Below are positions 11,015 through 25,024 of a stretch of 64,000 nt of DNA, piece by piece. A program made the position numbers and the translations under genes. The DNA comes from Kalaharituber pfeilii (Eukaryota; Ascomycota; Pezizomycetes; Pezizales; Pezizaceae). Each line of letters starts with the position of its first letter. The stretch's first letter is position 1. The DNA lies in contig WHUZ01000072.1 in NCBI GenBank assembly GCA_015179045.1, positions 1 to 64,000 of the forward strand, read 5' to 3'. Below the pieces are notes generated by a model. The model made no database searches and was not told where the DNA came from. It saw only the letters and a program-made list of their open reading frames with translations.

Positions 11015-12473
11015 ATTGTAATGTTTAACGTCTTTTTGCATGGATAATCAGCTAGGTAGCTAAATGCAGGTAGAAAAAAAAACCCCAGAGTCATTTGACG
11101 TTGGTTTATCTGATCTAACACATTTCCCCCCCCCCCCTCCGCGTTAACTCCGAACCGAACTGAACTGAAAACTTGAATTTCTCTCTCGGCCGATAAAACT
11201 TTTACCGGTAGTCCCCGGGTTAGATGCGGCTTTGTAATACAATATCTCTGGGTATCTTTTTCGGCCGAGAAAAGAGTGGGTTATGTTTTTTTTTTTTTTA
11301 CGTACACTAAGCAAGAGCTTGCATCATATTTGCAGGTTGACTTATCAAACTTACCTCCTTGTTTGGTAAGCCCGTTTTCGGGTGCACCGGGAGTTGCGGT
11401 GAGAGGGTTCAGAGTACGTGGGACACACAATAAAGGGAGGGATATACATGCTTCTGCAGAACATCCAGGGCCTTAACTTTTCTTACTCTGCCGAAGAAAG
11501 TTTAGGAAAGAGTTTTATAAGCAGAAAATTGGGGGAAGGGGGCTGGAACGAGGGGGTGGAGTCTATAAAAACATGCAATTGTCCCCGTAACTTGGAATTG
11601 AGTAACGAAGGGACCCGGTCGACGCGGTTTATTCCTCTGGGTCTGAAGGTTTTCAGGGCACTTGCAACTTTTCGAAAGTTCGATATTGTACAATTCGGAG
11701 CGGGGATTTAGTGGCATGCGTACTTCCTCAGTAACGAAGGAAAGCGAGATATATAGACCCCAAGTTATAGAATTTGCAAAACGTTGGGGAGTTTGAGCCA
11801 AGCATATATCTTCGCTTGAGAAGATCTTCGCACAAAAGAGGTAAAGTTACTTTTTTTCAGTTTCTATAACGTCAAGTTTATTTTCTTTTATACATAAACA
11901 AGCAAGCGGGAGGGCAAGCGAGTTCTCGGCGACGGCAGCAGCTTAAGCTATAGTAGGAAGAAACCTTAACCGTGTGCAACCGAGATCTACAGTACTGCCC
12001 TGACTAGATTTATAAAAACGGAAGACGGACTGCCCTTAGAGTTTAAGCTATTTGCTCACTATGTCTCCTAGCTCAAGGGGACCGAAGAGGGTCCCGGAAA
12101 ACATTAAGGGTCCAGTTTTGCTAACTTTATATTTTTTCTCTCTTCATAGGAGCCAGGAATCTGTGCTTTTTTTTCCTAGCTCGAGGATACCGATACGACT
12201 GCGCAGGATAACCCACCAGAGGCTCTCACTCCGAGACTGGCCCTTTGAAAGGCGGATTGGCTGCGATTCGGAGGAGGACGATATAGGGAAAGAACAGGGC
12301 AGGGCGGGCAACCTCGCTTCCGGAGCTGTGGTATCTGTGACGGCTGAGAGCCCCACGGATTAATTACCCTCCGTCTCGAGGAAACTGCCGATTCGCCGGA
12401 GAACGAGCTCGCGCCTGATTGGCCCGCATTGAGCCGACACATTACTTGTTCGGGTAGTCGCCAGTCTCCGCCA

Positions 12474-14149
12474 ATGGACGCCGACGAGCGCAGCCTCTCG
12501 CAGGGCAGCGGCGCCTCCGCTGCCTCGCTCACCGCCACGGGCAGCAGCATCACCACGCCCGCGGCCGCGAAGGAGGTGGGGGCAGCAGAGGCCGACATCG
12601 AGAAGGGCGGGCTGCCGGGCGCCCAGGACGGGCACGAGGAGAAAGGGGGCCGCATGGACGACGAGCTCGCGCAGTTCGAGGTGAGGTGGGAGAACGGCGA
12701 TGCGGATCCCTACAGCCCCCGGAGCATGAGCAAAGGAAGGAAGTGGCTGGTGACCCTCGTGGTCAGCCTCAGCTCGACGTGTGTGTGAGTATCTCCATGC
12801 CCCCCCCCCGCACTATTGAAGTACTTCTTAACAGACGCATGCTGACCTTCTGCAGAACATGCACCTCCTCAATATACACCGCGACCTATGCAAACATCGA
12901 GCACGAATTCCCCGGCACCTCCCGCCTACTCTCCATTTCCGGCCTCTCCTTGTTCATCCTGGGCCTGGGCATCGGCCCGATGCTCCTGGGCCCCCTCTCG
13001 GAGTTTTACGGCCGCCGCCCAATATACCTCTGCTCCTTCACCTTCTTCCTCATCTTCCTCATCCCCTGCGCTGTCGCACGAAACATGGCTACCCTTCTTG
13101 TGGGACGCTTCCTCAACGGATTTGCCGGCTCCGCATTTCTTTCCGTCGCAGGCGGGACCGTGGGAGACATGTTCTCCGGTGGAGACTTGGGCGCCCCAAT
13201 GATGATATATACAGCCTCGCCGTTCATCGGCCCCGTAATCGGCCCGCTCATCGGTGGATACATCAACCAACACACCAGCTGGCGCTGGACCTACTACGTC
13301 CTCCTTATCTGGTCCGGAGTCATGCTTGCCTCCCTTTACCTCTGGGTCCCCGAAACCTACCACCCCATCGTGCTGCGTATGAAAGCTCTCGCTCTGCGAT
13401 CCTCCACCGGCGACAGCCGGTACTGGGCTCCGGTTGAGCGCTCCACCAAGTCAATTGCAAAGACCGTTGCCCTGAGCTGTCTCCGCCCATGGCAGCTCCT
13501 GTGGTTTGAGCCGATGGTCCTCTTTCTATGTCTCCTTACCTCGGTACTCCTCGGCATTCTTTACCTCTTCTTCCAAGCGTTCCCACTAGTCTTCTCCAGC
13601 GTCCACCACATGGACTTGCAATCGATCGGTCTGACCTTCCTGGGCCTCTTCGTCGGGGTCGTAATTGGCATCTTGACAGATCCCTTATGGCGCCAAATCT
13701 ACTTCCACCTCGTCTCCCGCAACCACCCGCGGCCTTCGCAGCCCGAGTACCGTCTTCCTCCCGCTATTCTCGGTTCGATCCTCGTCCCGATGGGCATGTT
13801 CTGGTTCGGATTCACAACGTACCCCAGCATCCACTGGATCGTGCCCATCATGGGCAGCGTCCTGTTCGGCGCCGGCACGCTCCTGTGCTTTTCAGGTGTG
13901 TTTACGTTCCTGGTTGATGCGTATCCGCTGTACGCGGCGTCTGCGCTGGCGGCGAATTCGCTCACGAGGTCGGCATTCGCGGCGGGGTTCCCGTTGTTTG
14001 GAGTGAAGCTGTACGATAGGCTGGGGCTGCAGTGGGCGACGGCCGTGCTTGCATTTCTTGCCGTGGGGTTGGCACCGTTTCCGTGGATATTCTTTAGGTG
14101 GGGGAGGAGGATTAGGGGGAGAAGTAGGTTTGCGAGGGTGACGGATTGA
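12474..14149 (+). CDS. MFS drug/polyamine exporter, DHA1 type
   Basis: Two exons, 12474-12784 and 12856-14149, are joined over a 71-nt GTGAGT..CTGCAG intron (phase 2) to give 534 aa. Family knowledge: DHA1 members with this layout (Tpo, Flu1 and Qdr relatives) are plasma-membrane H+ antiporters exporting drugs, polyamines or toxic metabolites. Visible here are a hydrophilic cytosolic N-terminus of about 85 residues, the pre-TM1 signature DPYSPRSMSKGRKW, motif A between TM2 and TM3 (GPLSEFYGRRPIY), a motif-C-like SPFIGPVIGPLIGGYI, and about 12 hydrophobic segments split by a central loop. The start at 12474 has a good context (CCAATGG). No other in-frame upstream ATG is close. No biosynthetic genes adjoin it, so substrate is unknown. 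The reading frame is intact and GC-richer than its flanks. Confidence 0.92.
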
Positions 14150-15280
14150 GACTAGTGGAAAGGTGATATGACTGGTTCTTAGATTTGCTTTGTTTTGTAT
14201 TTTTTGGTTGGGACTGTTTTAGGTTACCTTGTGTCCTAAAAAAAGTTACGTCTTGGACACACAAAAAGGAAAAAGAATTGTAAATATATTTAATACGAAC
14301 GGGACGGGCTGTATATAGATCATTTCATAATTGGGACTTTTGGGTGTGTACATTACTAGATAGATCATATCTCTAATTCTTTATCTTGGCTGATGAATGT
14401 ATTTTAGAATAAGGCCTATATAATGGACATTGGTGTTTGTTGGTTCGATATACTACAAGAAAAATAGTATATGATATTCCGTCTAGCGTTTTTGTCAGGC
14501 ACACTAGTCGAACTTTTTGATTGAGGGTAAGTAGGAGTAAGTATTAGTAGCTTCTTTCTCATGGCACAAACCAGACTGTTATAACAAAATACTATTAATT
14601 GTGTACGGAGAGAGATATAGGATGTTAGCATCATGTTAAGAGACAGAACGACTATTACTACACGATAATAGACTTCCCTGTCCCCAGACCGGACAGGACG
14701 ACTCCATGATGTGATACCTAAAGTACAGGGTAAGTGTCAGCGAGACTCTCTGGTAGTGTAGTGACATTGTAACCAGGGCTAGGGGCGAACGTAGATGATA
14801 ATATGGTTAGAGTTTGTTGTCTTTTTTTTTTGTGGCGGGGAGGGGGAAAGACGGATCCCGTCAACAGAGAAAAATACTCTACTAGTTTCTCTACCGATAT
14901 GAGAAAATACCCACATAAAAAAAACAAAAAAAAACATTTTATCGATCTAGCTTGGATGTCACGTTTTGTTCTGTCGAACGATCCGGTACGTTTTTACATT
15001 CTCGTACATATTTGATTTCTCCCGGTTAGAACAGGTACATTTTCATTATCAAATGATTCGTTAATAAAAAAAGGCATATTAGCACATCCCTTCGTTTGCC
15101 TTCGTTTTCACGATGTCGTCTCTCTCTCTCTCTCTCTCTCTCTTGCGTTCCGAACGTGAAACGTTTGAAATCGTACGTAAGGTAGGAAAAAAATAGGAAG
15201 GTAGGAAAGTAAGGAAAAAAAAAAAAAATAAAGACCAATAACGCCGGTTTCCATGATATATAACAGAAAAACAACAAATG

Positions 15281-15320
<40 letters not shown>

Positions 15321-15520
15321 ACATCCGCCAAATGCGATGCCTTATGTGGTAAGAGAAATAAAAACACAAAATTCAGAGTTTAGACGACGAGAAGGTGGTA
15401 CTGTCGATGGGTATAGTGGGGCCGTCTGATACAGTAGATGGGTAGAATAGAATTGCCGTTCCGTCGTATGTTTTTTCCATCATACACTTAGAAGGATCTC
15501 GATCCAGGCCCCGAATCCTA
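14150..15520. other. Spacer with A/T tracts
   Basis: Converging 3' ends of the MFS gene and the secreted-protein gene. It holds a (TC)n run at about 15118-15143 and an A tract of about 30 nt at about 15288-15318. No coding region seen. Confidence 0.6.
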
Positions 15521-16278
15521 CTAAGCCTTATAGCGCGCCTCCAACAAAAACGGGTCAAAGCAGCTGTCGTCGTCCTCCGGGATATCACCACTACAAACTC
15601 TGGTCAGCATTCAAATCCCATCTCGCACATACCGCCTCCGGCTTCGGACACTTACTAGTACAACCCATAATACTCCCCGTCACCAACTGGACCTCCACAC
15701 ACAAACCAGCTTTCATAATCTCCATCCCAACCAAACAAATACCTGTTATCCACCTCCGTGACAGTAAAGTTACCGGCAAGAGTCGGCGTGGTTTCTATTC
15801 GCGGAGAACCAAGTTTGACCGCGTAGGTTGTTGAATCGGGGCCCAATGCAGCCAAATAACTGTTAAAGAAGTTAGTTTTTTTTTTTTTTTTCGCTTCTTT
15901 CTGCAATGTAGGGGGAAATGTGATGGATACATACACTTCAAACGCCGTCCTCTCAGCCCAAAACACAATTCCCTCCTTTGCATTGTACTGCACGAAACTA
16001 ATCAAATCCACTGGCTTATTATCCGTGGCCGGGTATACTGGCTTTGGCCACCACCCCAACTGGCCAGGCACGTCACCCTGGCCTGGATAGCTACCATTGA
16101 ACTGCAACGGCGTCCCAATCTCAATTGAGGGTGCTGGCGAAGTCTCTGGAAGGTATGTAAATGTTTTCAAGTCATTGGAGGGTCTGGGCGTGACGTCGGC
16201 GCATTCGGCGGGGGACTTTTTAGGTGAGACGACCGCGAGGAGCGAGCACATGACCCTGAGGGCGCTAAGAGCGTGCAT
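15521..16278 (-). CDS. Small secreted protein of unknown function
   Basis: Three exons are proposed: 15935-16278, 15656-15859 and 15521-15590, with introns of 75 nt (15860-15934) and 65 nt (15591-15655), giving 205 aa. The first junction is clear because the intron includes a poly-A stretch that would encode poly-Lys, and splicing gives TAFEV-YLAALGPDS. The second uses a strong GTAAGT donor placed over an apparent TAG stop and adds a C-terminal tail with one more Cys (SCFDPFLLEARYKA). The N-terminus is short and moderately hydrophobic, compatible with a signal peptide before DVTPRPS. The mature part is rich in Trp, Tyr and Pro with motifs GWWPKPVYPA and YLFGWDGDYESWFVC. I do not recognise a catalytic signature. 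An effector or cell-wall role is only a guess from secretion. Confidence 0.68.
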
Positions 16279-19200
16279 TGTCGTGAATTGAGCTTATTTC
16301 CTCTTTTCCAGAAATTGGTATGGGATATTGTACGCGGTGAGCAGAAAATTGCTGTATTGAAGCAAATGCAGCTCATATTAGTAGGGTTCCTCAGATGGAT
16401 GGATTTCCTGCACATTCCTCAAGAAAACAAGATCATCTTTACCTACAGTTTGGTTTTCCTCTGCTAAAGACAACTATCACGACTAAGCCTGGTTGTCCCC
16501 AACTAATCCTTATAAACCGCTATGGTCGTAATTATAACACCAAACGCTGCAGACCGGACCCTAACGCTTAGTAGCTCTTTGAAACCTCTTCCGAGAGTTC
16601 GATAATTCGGTGTAACAAGGTCCTGAGAGTCGTTCGATCGAATGGATCGTTATCTTCGCAGAAATGAAAAGGCCGTTAAACAGTTAAGTTACGTCCTTTC
16701 ACGATGAACTTCTTGTACCGACTCGTTCAACGCGAATATCCTGAAAATGCGGGGATTATCGCAAGCATTATATATTCAAGTTTACCCTATCCACATGACC
16801 CCTCTGACTGATAACCATCCCCGTGATAACCATTCGCTATTTCTTCTTCTGTACCCCTCTCCGCCGCCACTAAAGTCAGCCCCCAACCCCCCGCATCGCT
16901 AGATGGGCCACTTACGTACCTAGCCGACCCCAATAGAGTTAATCCCTCCAGGAAGGTGACCAGAGATCGGCGGTTTTGCCTGGGGACCTTGTTTGCTTGA
17001 CAACCGAGCCTGCATGTGGAGCAACTTGAACTTCAGGGATCTAGAAAGGAGAGGGGCCAGAGCTCAGTCTGGGGAAGGTGAGGCGCTATGATGATTCGAG
17101 AACAGCCCCTAAGGTGGCGGAACCGGGACCGATACTCACTTGTGTAAAATCGAGGAATTGGAACAAAATAGAAGGTAAAAACGACATCCATCATCCTGCT
17201 CCATTATCAAAATTGTCGACCTAACGAAATCACACCATATTCATACCATATTCGCGTCGTCGGATGCCATTGCTGCTGCCATTTGCCTTGAACACATGAA
17301 ATTTTGCCCTGTGAGCAGCCGATCTCGATCCTATGAGCACGATCAACACATAAAAAGTCTCAATTTTTCCGATTGCTGTGTAGTGCTCATTGTGGGGTAC
17401 TGGTAGAATAGCGTAGTGTATCATTCTTCTAAACAGGTCCAATCTATCCGGTCACTTTCACAATTACCCATGCCACTAAGGCACTCTGCGCGATGTCCTA
17501 TATTTACCTCCTGCTCCTCCTCCTGTTGACGTACCACCAACATCGCTTACGATCAAAAATCGATCACCACAGCCGTTGCGGCTTCGTGTCGCCATTTCAC
17601 AAACCTACACTTCTTGTACCAAACGAAGTCTTCTCTCCTCATAACACACCCGATTGACCTCGCTCCTTTCCATTTATTCCTCTCCATGGGTATTCTCCTT
17701 AACCATTTGATTTACCCCCTAATCCTCTCTCTGCAAAGCCTGGCTGCCCACATATGCATGCGTGGGCATGCAGGTGCTCACCGTTAGTCTCTTCTGCCCT
17801 TGCCACCTGCTCAACTTTTCTCATCCCTTGCCCCGTGCAATTGCAGCCTCCCGTCCGAGAATGTCTCTCACCCGGAGAGAGTGTTCAGCTTGATCTTGTC
17901 TCGCTGTCAGCAGTAACCTTAATGTCAGACCTCTTCTTTCTCTGCCTCATGTGATATGACGTAGGCCAGTCAGCAAGAGACAAGACTCAGATTAAACTTA
18001 CGTCGATCATAATCTACTTAAATTGGAGTTACAATCAGGACAAATACAGGATATATAATTAGAACATAGGTGAACCGAAAATCTAGAAAGAAAGGGAAAC
18101 AATGTACCAGAACAGTAATAGAGATCTGCGGATTTGTGTACCCTCTGCCATGGACGGTGATTTGGATCCAGAACGGGGCGGCCTGGCATTTTCTGCACGG
18201 AAGATCAACAGTCAAGTCAAGTCAGTCTCCATTTAGGGTAGCAGATCCGACACGTTTGGGTCATTTTTGCTTTTGCACCTAGTAGCCTCATGGCGTTCCA
18301 GCGGGAGCGCCAGTGTGCTATGAAATTCTGCCTTCGATTAAAAAATGTAACCCAACTTCTCCGTAGGAACACCTGCTTAGTGGTCAGCTCGGACAAAATA
18401 TTCCAGAATTAGTCTTCAGTTGCACCGCTACGTTTGGACTCTCTAGGCACTATGTCAACTTAGGATAACGTCAACAAAGTATTAAAACATCAATGAAGAA
18501 GTACCGGGCGGCCGGATGCATATAGTTTAGTTGTAGCAGAGATAACAAAATCCCCAAATTTCTGCCCATAGTGTTATGTGTAGTACGGCGTCCAAATTGG
18601 TCAAAAGACCCACGAGAGTTACCGGCTGCGTACAGAGAGTTAGGTCCAATCGATTTCCGTGTGGATCTTGAATCCGTCTGATTAGGATTATCTTCCTACA
18701 ACTTTAGATGACAGTAGGTCAGTGTTTGGGAGTACACGTATTTGCTCGTATGAAACGTCATGTAGAATAACTCACAGATATCACTACTATTAACTCAAAA
18801 CATATAGTTTGACAACCGAATTTGTATACTGTTGAGACCTAACGCAGTGAAGAGGCTAGTTTCTGAGGAGAGGAGGTGTATTGAGAGCCAAAGGTTGCGT
18901 AATTTAATTGGTACAATATACTTCTACCTCGATAGAAGTCAATGTAGAGGGTTTTCTCTATTCTTGTTCCCAGATGATATAAGAAAGTTTTTTGTGGTAT
19001 TAAGCTGGTAGAATACGGTATCAAGTAGTCCAGAGACAACGAACGAACTAGAGATATCGAATACATACCGAAGTTCGGGGTGCAGAGACTTCTCAAGTAG
19101 TGCAAAATTGGGTTCTCATATCTCTATTAGCCTTGTTTCTTAAAAACAAGTACACGTCTTCCCATTTCTAGGCCATGTATTTAGTCTCGGCACCAGTATT

Positions 19201-22200
19201 GGCCATTGTTAAAACGAGCCTAAGGCTATCATTTAACTTTTTTTTTTTTAGGATCATATCAAAATCATGATAAACGGGCGATAAAACGTAATTTGAGTAC
19301 TAACGCCCCCAATGACTACAGAGTTATACTAGGAGCGTGCAACTTGAGCCCACAGTTCGGGAGCTTTTTTAAGACACACATACATGCTACTAGGTGTAAG
19401 GTGAGACCAACATATACTAGAATAAATGGCTGCCGGGTACGCAGCCTAGTGAGTGTACATGTATATATCTATCACAGGAACACTACATAACACCAAATTT
19501 TCTAGTACATGATTGGCCACGAGTATCCAATTATGTACAGTTTGCCTAAAGCATACAAACCTCCTCTCCTCTGCCAAGCAAGCCTGGAGACTGGAGATGT
19601 TATTGAGGATAGCAGACCGAAGGGAACTGACGTCTGCCCTAACGCTGTAAACGACTGCAGCTCACGTGCAGAGGTTGAGACTACATACTTATGTAACCAC
19701 TCTCAAAGTCACGTACCCTCATTTTAGTCTCATGCCAAGCCCTCGCTTAAGGCTTGACACTTTGTGTTCTCCCATACAGTAGTTCATTACCCAATGAGAT
19801 GTATTCAAGCGTTTGCTATCTCCCACAGTACCCGTCACTGTACCTGTAAACTAGCATTGCGCACCCCCTACATCAGCTTCTTGAACGTTCCAGCTCTCTG
19901 CGCGTTCACCCTTACATGCTTTTTTTGATAGCAAATAGAAAGTTGATAGGAATTTTTTATTGTTCAAGCCCTTGCAGATAGAAGCTCGAGCAACTCTCGC
20001 CTCTACCGCCGGTCGAATCTCTTTTCCAATAGTCTCACTCCGCCCTCTTTGTGTGGATTTTGAAACCCAACACCCTCTTTGACTTTTCCTGGACAATCGC
20101 ACGCAAGAGGAAGTCAAGTCCAAGCACTTTTAGGTGGTTGAAAAATAATTGCTAGATCCGGAATTTTATTGCAGCTTGTGTGAATCTCATGCGTGCAGCT
20201 ATCAACATTAGTATGGAACAAACGCGGAATTAGTAAGTTCTCCAAGGTTGCCTCTTTTTTTTTTTCCTTTTCTTGTGGCGCTTTGTAAATTTCACGATCT
20301 GAACCTACTGTAGTAGCAAAATCGTCGATGGTAAGTACATGAATAGCAATGTTCTGGGTAACAAAATGAGATAGAATTTTTGCTGGTGAATCAAAATTCT
20401 AAGCAGTAAAACAAGATGGGGCGGTTGATTTGCAATCACTGCTGGCAAAGTAGGATAGGAACGAGAACTGATACTTCGAAAAATTATGCAAAGGTAATGT
20501 TCTCTTTTTAATATAGATTCTACTTGTCTCGAGCCTTATAGTTCCGTCATTAATATAGCATTGTATTAACCCGCTTGGTTATTACCCTCAACTTCCCCAG
20601 CTTAGCTAAGCCTGGCCATTTTCTCTTCCCTCTTTCTCAATTCTTGAATTTCCAGCGGTGAACAGCTGATATTGTAGCGAGGACTACTTATCATATGTCT
20701 TCTCGTTTTAATTGCGGACTTTAGTTACTTGACAATATGTAACCTGGGAGTACTGTATATATTCCAGGACTCCCAAAAGTGCCACACAAACTTGCATCCT
20801 TGTGCAAGTAACTTACAGGTACCTCCAAATCGCCTGCGGGTGGGCAATTGCACCAGCTAAGCGGGGCCCGCCCATGATATCACAGTCTCCTTCAGGTCTC
20901 ATCTCACGTCTAGTTCTAAATAACCCGTAATGTACACCTTACAGGTTGAGCTCAAGTCAGTCAGACCATAATGTTGCGCCATTCTCTGAAGTTTATGCAT
21001 CAAATATAGTCAAGAGGTTGGTGGTAACAATCTTAGACGTAAAATGAACGTCGAACTCAATTATTAGTATAAGGAATAAACCACAATTAGTACATGCTAG
21101 AAGGTATCCTCCTGCTTGTTACAAGCTCAAACCATTGTACTAACGCTCACCTACGATTAAGATGCTACATCTTGATACATCTTTTGCACCAACACATTGT
21201 TGAAGAGCGCTAGCAGCTGACTTGTATACAGAATTCATCTCAAGGCAACTTGCTATGACATTTTCTCCTAGTACTCATGTTCTTGGACATCAATCTAGCA
21301 CCACCGGTGTGCAGAAACTGTAGACTAACAAAACCAAATCCTATATGGCTATCAAATACTCGGAATGATACCTTTGATAACTGAATGTCGTTTAGAAATA
21401 TTAACGTGCCTTAGTATACAATCAAAATACCGGTCCTCTAGTTTGATTGCGTGGTTCCTCTTTCCTGACTTTATACCAATTATAGAAATCTGCTAAACTC
21501 ACTGCTACTATCCATGATTGTTGGGATCCCTCTGCTCCTGCCCTTTTGACAAGCTGGTACGGCCTCCAGAGCTTGATCACGGCGTACGTACGGTAAACTC
21601 CTGTCGCACTCATTAGCTATCGATGGCCTAGTTCAGGTAGCTATAGCTACCAAGAACTACTGTTTACAGAACAGGCTGTACTTAATGTGTTTTACCGGTA
21701 TTTATTTGCGTGTTGTTACTATATCTGCTAGTTATCGTATGACTAGAGAAACAGGGGCCGAATCGACAATAGTCATAACTTCAACGGCAAGCAATATAAA
21801 TGTGGCCAGCCAGGTTCAAACGATTCATAAAACAAAGCGGACGGTGAAGTGTTGATGCCAAGCTAAGGCATACCATTATGTTAGAGCCAGACAATGAGCT
21901 GCTATATATGGTCTGCTCACAGTACGGTCAACAAACCCTCGCAAGCGGACATGAGCCGGATACCAACATGCAACATGGACAATCTCAAATGGTTATCTTG
22001 TGCAAGTGTGCGTAACTTATAGCCTGGTGCCCAATAGAAATTGACGTAGTCTTGTTGCTCTACCCCACACTAAACAGTAGATCGATCAATTTTTGCAATT
22101 TGGAGTGGCAATAATAAAGAAGCTCTGGTTATATTCCTCAGCCATAGCCTCATGCCAGAGCAGCCACAAGCCGCGGCGTAGTTTTTGGCAGTACTTGCAA

Positions 22201-24962
22201 AGAAGATCAAGAAAGAATTCAAATTGAAGTTTACCAGCGATAATCAGCAAATTAGGCAAGACCCAGATGCGGGTGCAATTGCTGCACAATTCGACCCCGA
22301 GCGTCCATATCATGCAAGTGACGCACAGAGCAACTTGTCCGACACCCTACTCCTCGTGTTCTCTCAAGGCAGCGAGCAGATGCCAGGCCAGCCCACTTAC
22401 ATCAAGTACGTACCTACTTATAGTCACTCAACATCTAGCCGCCGATAGGCCTGGTGTCAATTAGAAGACCTATGTGCGCCTTTGTGAGGCTCGGAGGTTA
22501 CCAGAACGAATCTCACGAGTCTGGTTGACGAAGTGGCATATTACCGGTGGCTTCCATTTTGATGCAGATGTTGATGCCTCATGCTCAGCGTGGAGAGGGT
22601 GACGAAAACGTACCTGGTAACAGCAGTGTCCAATGGCCGGTCGATATCGATTGATGAACTGAAGCAAAATGGGTGAGACTTGGGGAAGATTTTAAAGATC
22701 ATGGACTTGATGTTCAAAAGTCACTCATGACTCATGCAGTGACAAGATATAGAGTAGTACTGATCAGGCATGATTCAAGTACAACCTGGAGATATCGATG
22801 CTCACACTCAATTCATCAATTCGTATCTGCCATGTTACAGTAAGGGGGCGCGGAATCTCTGCTATCGTCTAGTGCCAAGACCTTCAGATCTATAGGCACA
22901 GCGCTGGTGTTTTTCCCGCCGAGTGTCCCGTGCAACTTTCTGCTTCCACTATGCCTTCATCCCTCTCCATATTGTGATTCATCCTTTGATTTGTATTCGG
23001 CCCTGATAGCCTTGACCTTCGTGTTGATGTTGCAAGACAGCCCACACACTACACGCATTTCTTCCGCTGTAGTGGCCCCGGCAATTATTCACCTTCACAT
23101 GTCTTCAGTATGGTCATTTGCGCGCTTGCATTAACATCGACTTTAGGTGACTCCTGCAGACTGCTGGCAGTCTGGAGTAAGGTGCAGGAATACGAACAAG
23201 GGCTAGGGATAAAGGAATGCGAGGATAAATCGTCGTCTCCCTAGGATATCTTGAAGGATATGGAAAATGGGTAATTGATATGCACGCAATTTGCTGCAGT
23301 TCCTTTACCGATGCATTGGATTTCCATCGTCAGTCGGTGCCCGAATAGACCGGGGTCTGGACAATAGCCACTTGCGGCTGCGGCTGCGGACAGGCACGGT
23401 TCATAACTACCATTCTGGGACTAGTGCATTGACAAAGCGGGTGGCGAACTCCGAGATTTGCAAGAAAGCAACATACACTAGAACCGGACTAGAAGCTTTC
23501 ATTTACCACCAACCTGGGTGAGCATGGACAGCTGCGGCAGGCTAATATTAAAAGTTTGCTTGATCAATTGTAAACCCTTTACTTTGTTTATAGAAACAAT
23601 TTTTTGCCTCGGTGCAAAAGTATATCTGTTTACTACGTCTCCCCCTACGTTGATTGTTGATTTACGCCTACTGTGCGCTAAGTCGCGATTCTAGAGAGCT
23701 GGAGACGAGCCGATTATCCAGGATGGCAGGGCGGTTAACGCATTTGAAGAAGTAGGTAGGCACCATAGGAAGCTGGGGAAATCGCAGAAGTGCATAGTGG
23801 CGAGAGATCGAACGTTTGACCCAATGATACTAGGCAATGGTACTAGTACTACATATGTCAAGTGCTACTAAGTGGCAACGTTCTACCTCTTGTGTTCGGG
23901 CTGCAGGTCAGTTTATTCGTGAGTTTGAGGGAAATTGAAATTCTGGAAAAAAAATCAATTTAGTGTTAAATACTCAACACTATACCTAGCAAGTTTGGAA
24001 GCTCGGATGTAGAGGAAGCCTGGGTCGTCGTGCTAAACAGCCGCCTGTGAGTTGTTGATATGAAACAAATTCTAGAAAAATGCATATGTTCCTTCTAGTG
24101 TGCACGTGGTTTGTCTTGGTCATGCCTAAAGAGGTATGGTATCGACTTTGATGTCAGCATTCGATGACGCGAGACGATCTGAACACAACCCCATCTGAAA
24201 CAGCAGAACTTTGCATTTTCAACCAAAGCTTCAAGAACTTTACTGCGAAGGACTCTGTACAACAAAGAACATCAACTTGTTGCGCAATTGCAAATTGTGC
24301 AAAGAGAGGTATAGGAGCTTGAAAATCTGATTGGCAATTGCAATACGGGGAACAGGTTCTATTCCATAATAGACAATGGACATGGAGAGACGTTCGACGG
24401 TAACAGGAGACACTGGTACAAGTACACCTCGCGAGAGTAGCTAGCTAGGAACACCCTCTAACTCAGAGCGAAACCAGACTAATCACGTACTTGGTGACAT
24501 CAGCATGCAACTCACATTGATGCATCGAACTGTGTGCATACAAGGTATCACCAACGCAAAGTATGCAGTACTTCCAGTCCGCAGGACAATACCCTCTCTG
24601 GTACTTTCTGTACGCTAGTTCCAATCAATTTCTACTCCCCACAAGGTGCTTGTATCATGTTGCCAGGGTATTTCTATATCTGGGGATGACGACAATTTCC
24701 TGCATGCGCATATTTTCGTAGAGTCTAGGCACTAGAATATATTTTTGCTTGCGCAGTTACGAAAATAGTACTTATATATGATTACATGACATATATTTCG
24801 TACCTAGATATGGCTCTGCTCGCGTGCAAAAGGCTGAACTGTACATGCGCAAGGGCATGACTTAGTGAGCGGGACAGCATTGCCAAGATATGCATTTGAT
24901 AGCTTTCTTCGTCTGTTGGATTTCTGGGTGACTGGCTGGCTTATCTCCTGGTACTAGCCACT

Positions 24963-25024
24963 AAAATATGTATTCGGACAGGGGTACCAATGCACATTAT
25001 GCGCTATGTCCGAATACATATTTT
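24963..25024. repeat. Perfect 18-bp inverted repeat
   Basis: AAAATATGTATTCGGACA at 24963-24980 is exactly complementary to TGTCCGAATACATATTTT at 25007-25024, with a 26-nt loop. The flanks contain CTAG on both sides. It may be a tiny MITE, a relic of element ends, or a cruciform site. No coding frame overlaps it meaningfully. Confidence 0.75.

Larger units (their letters stand above)
7375..12473. other. Repeat-rich spacer between TAPT1 and MFS gene
   Basis: No convincing gene. It contains T- and G-rich tracts (about 7820-8080), a C tract at 8220-8235, a MITE (8673-9149), a (CA)n run just beyond it (about 9175-9217), CCGGTATAGCAA repeat words (10.38-11.01 kb), an AGC-type triplet tract (about 10680-10800), and an imperfect inverted repeat around CTCGGCCGA at about 11182-11194 and 11259-11273. 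An open stretch at 9777-10049 resembles no family I know and is probably chance or a relic. Confidence 0.5.

Noticed and set aside
10640..11121. Ala/Thr- or Leu-rich minus-strand frames
   Set aside because: Products of the AGC/GGC triplet repeat.
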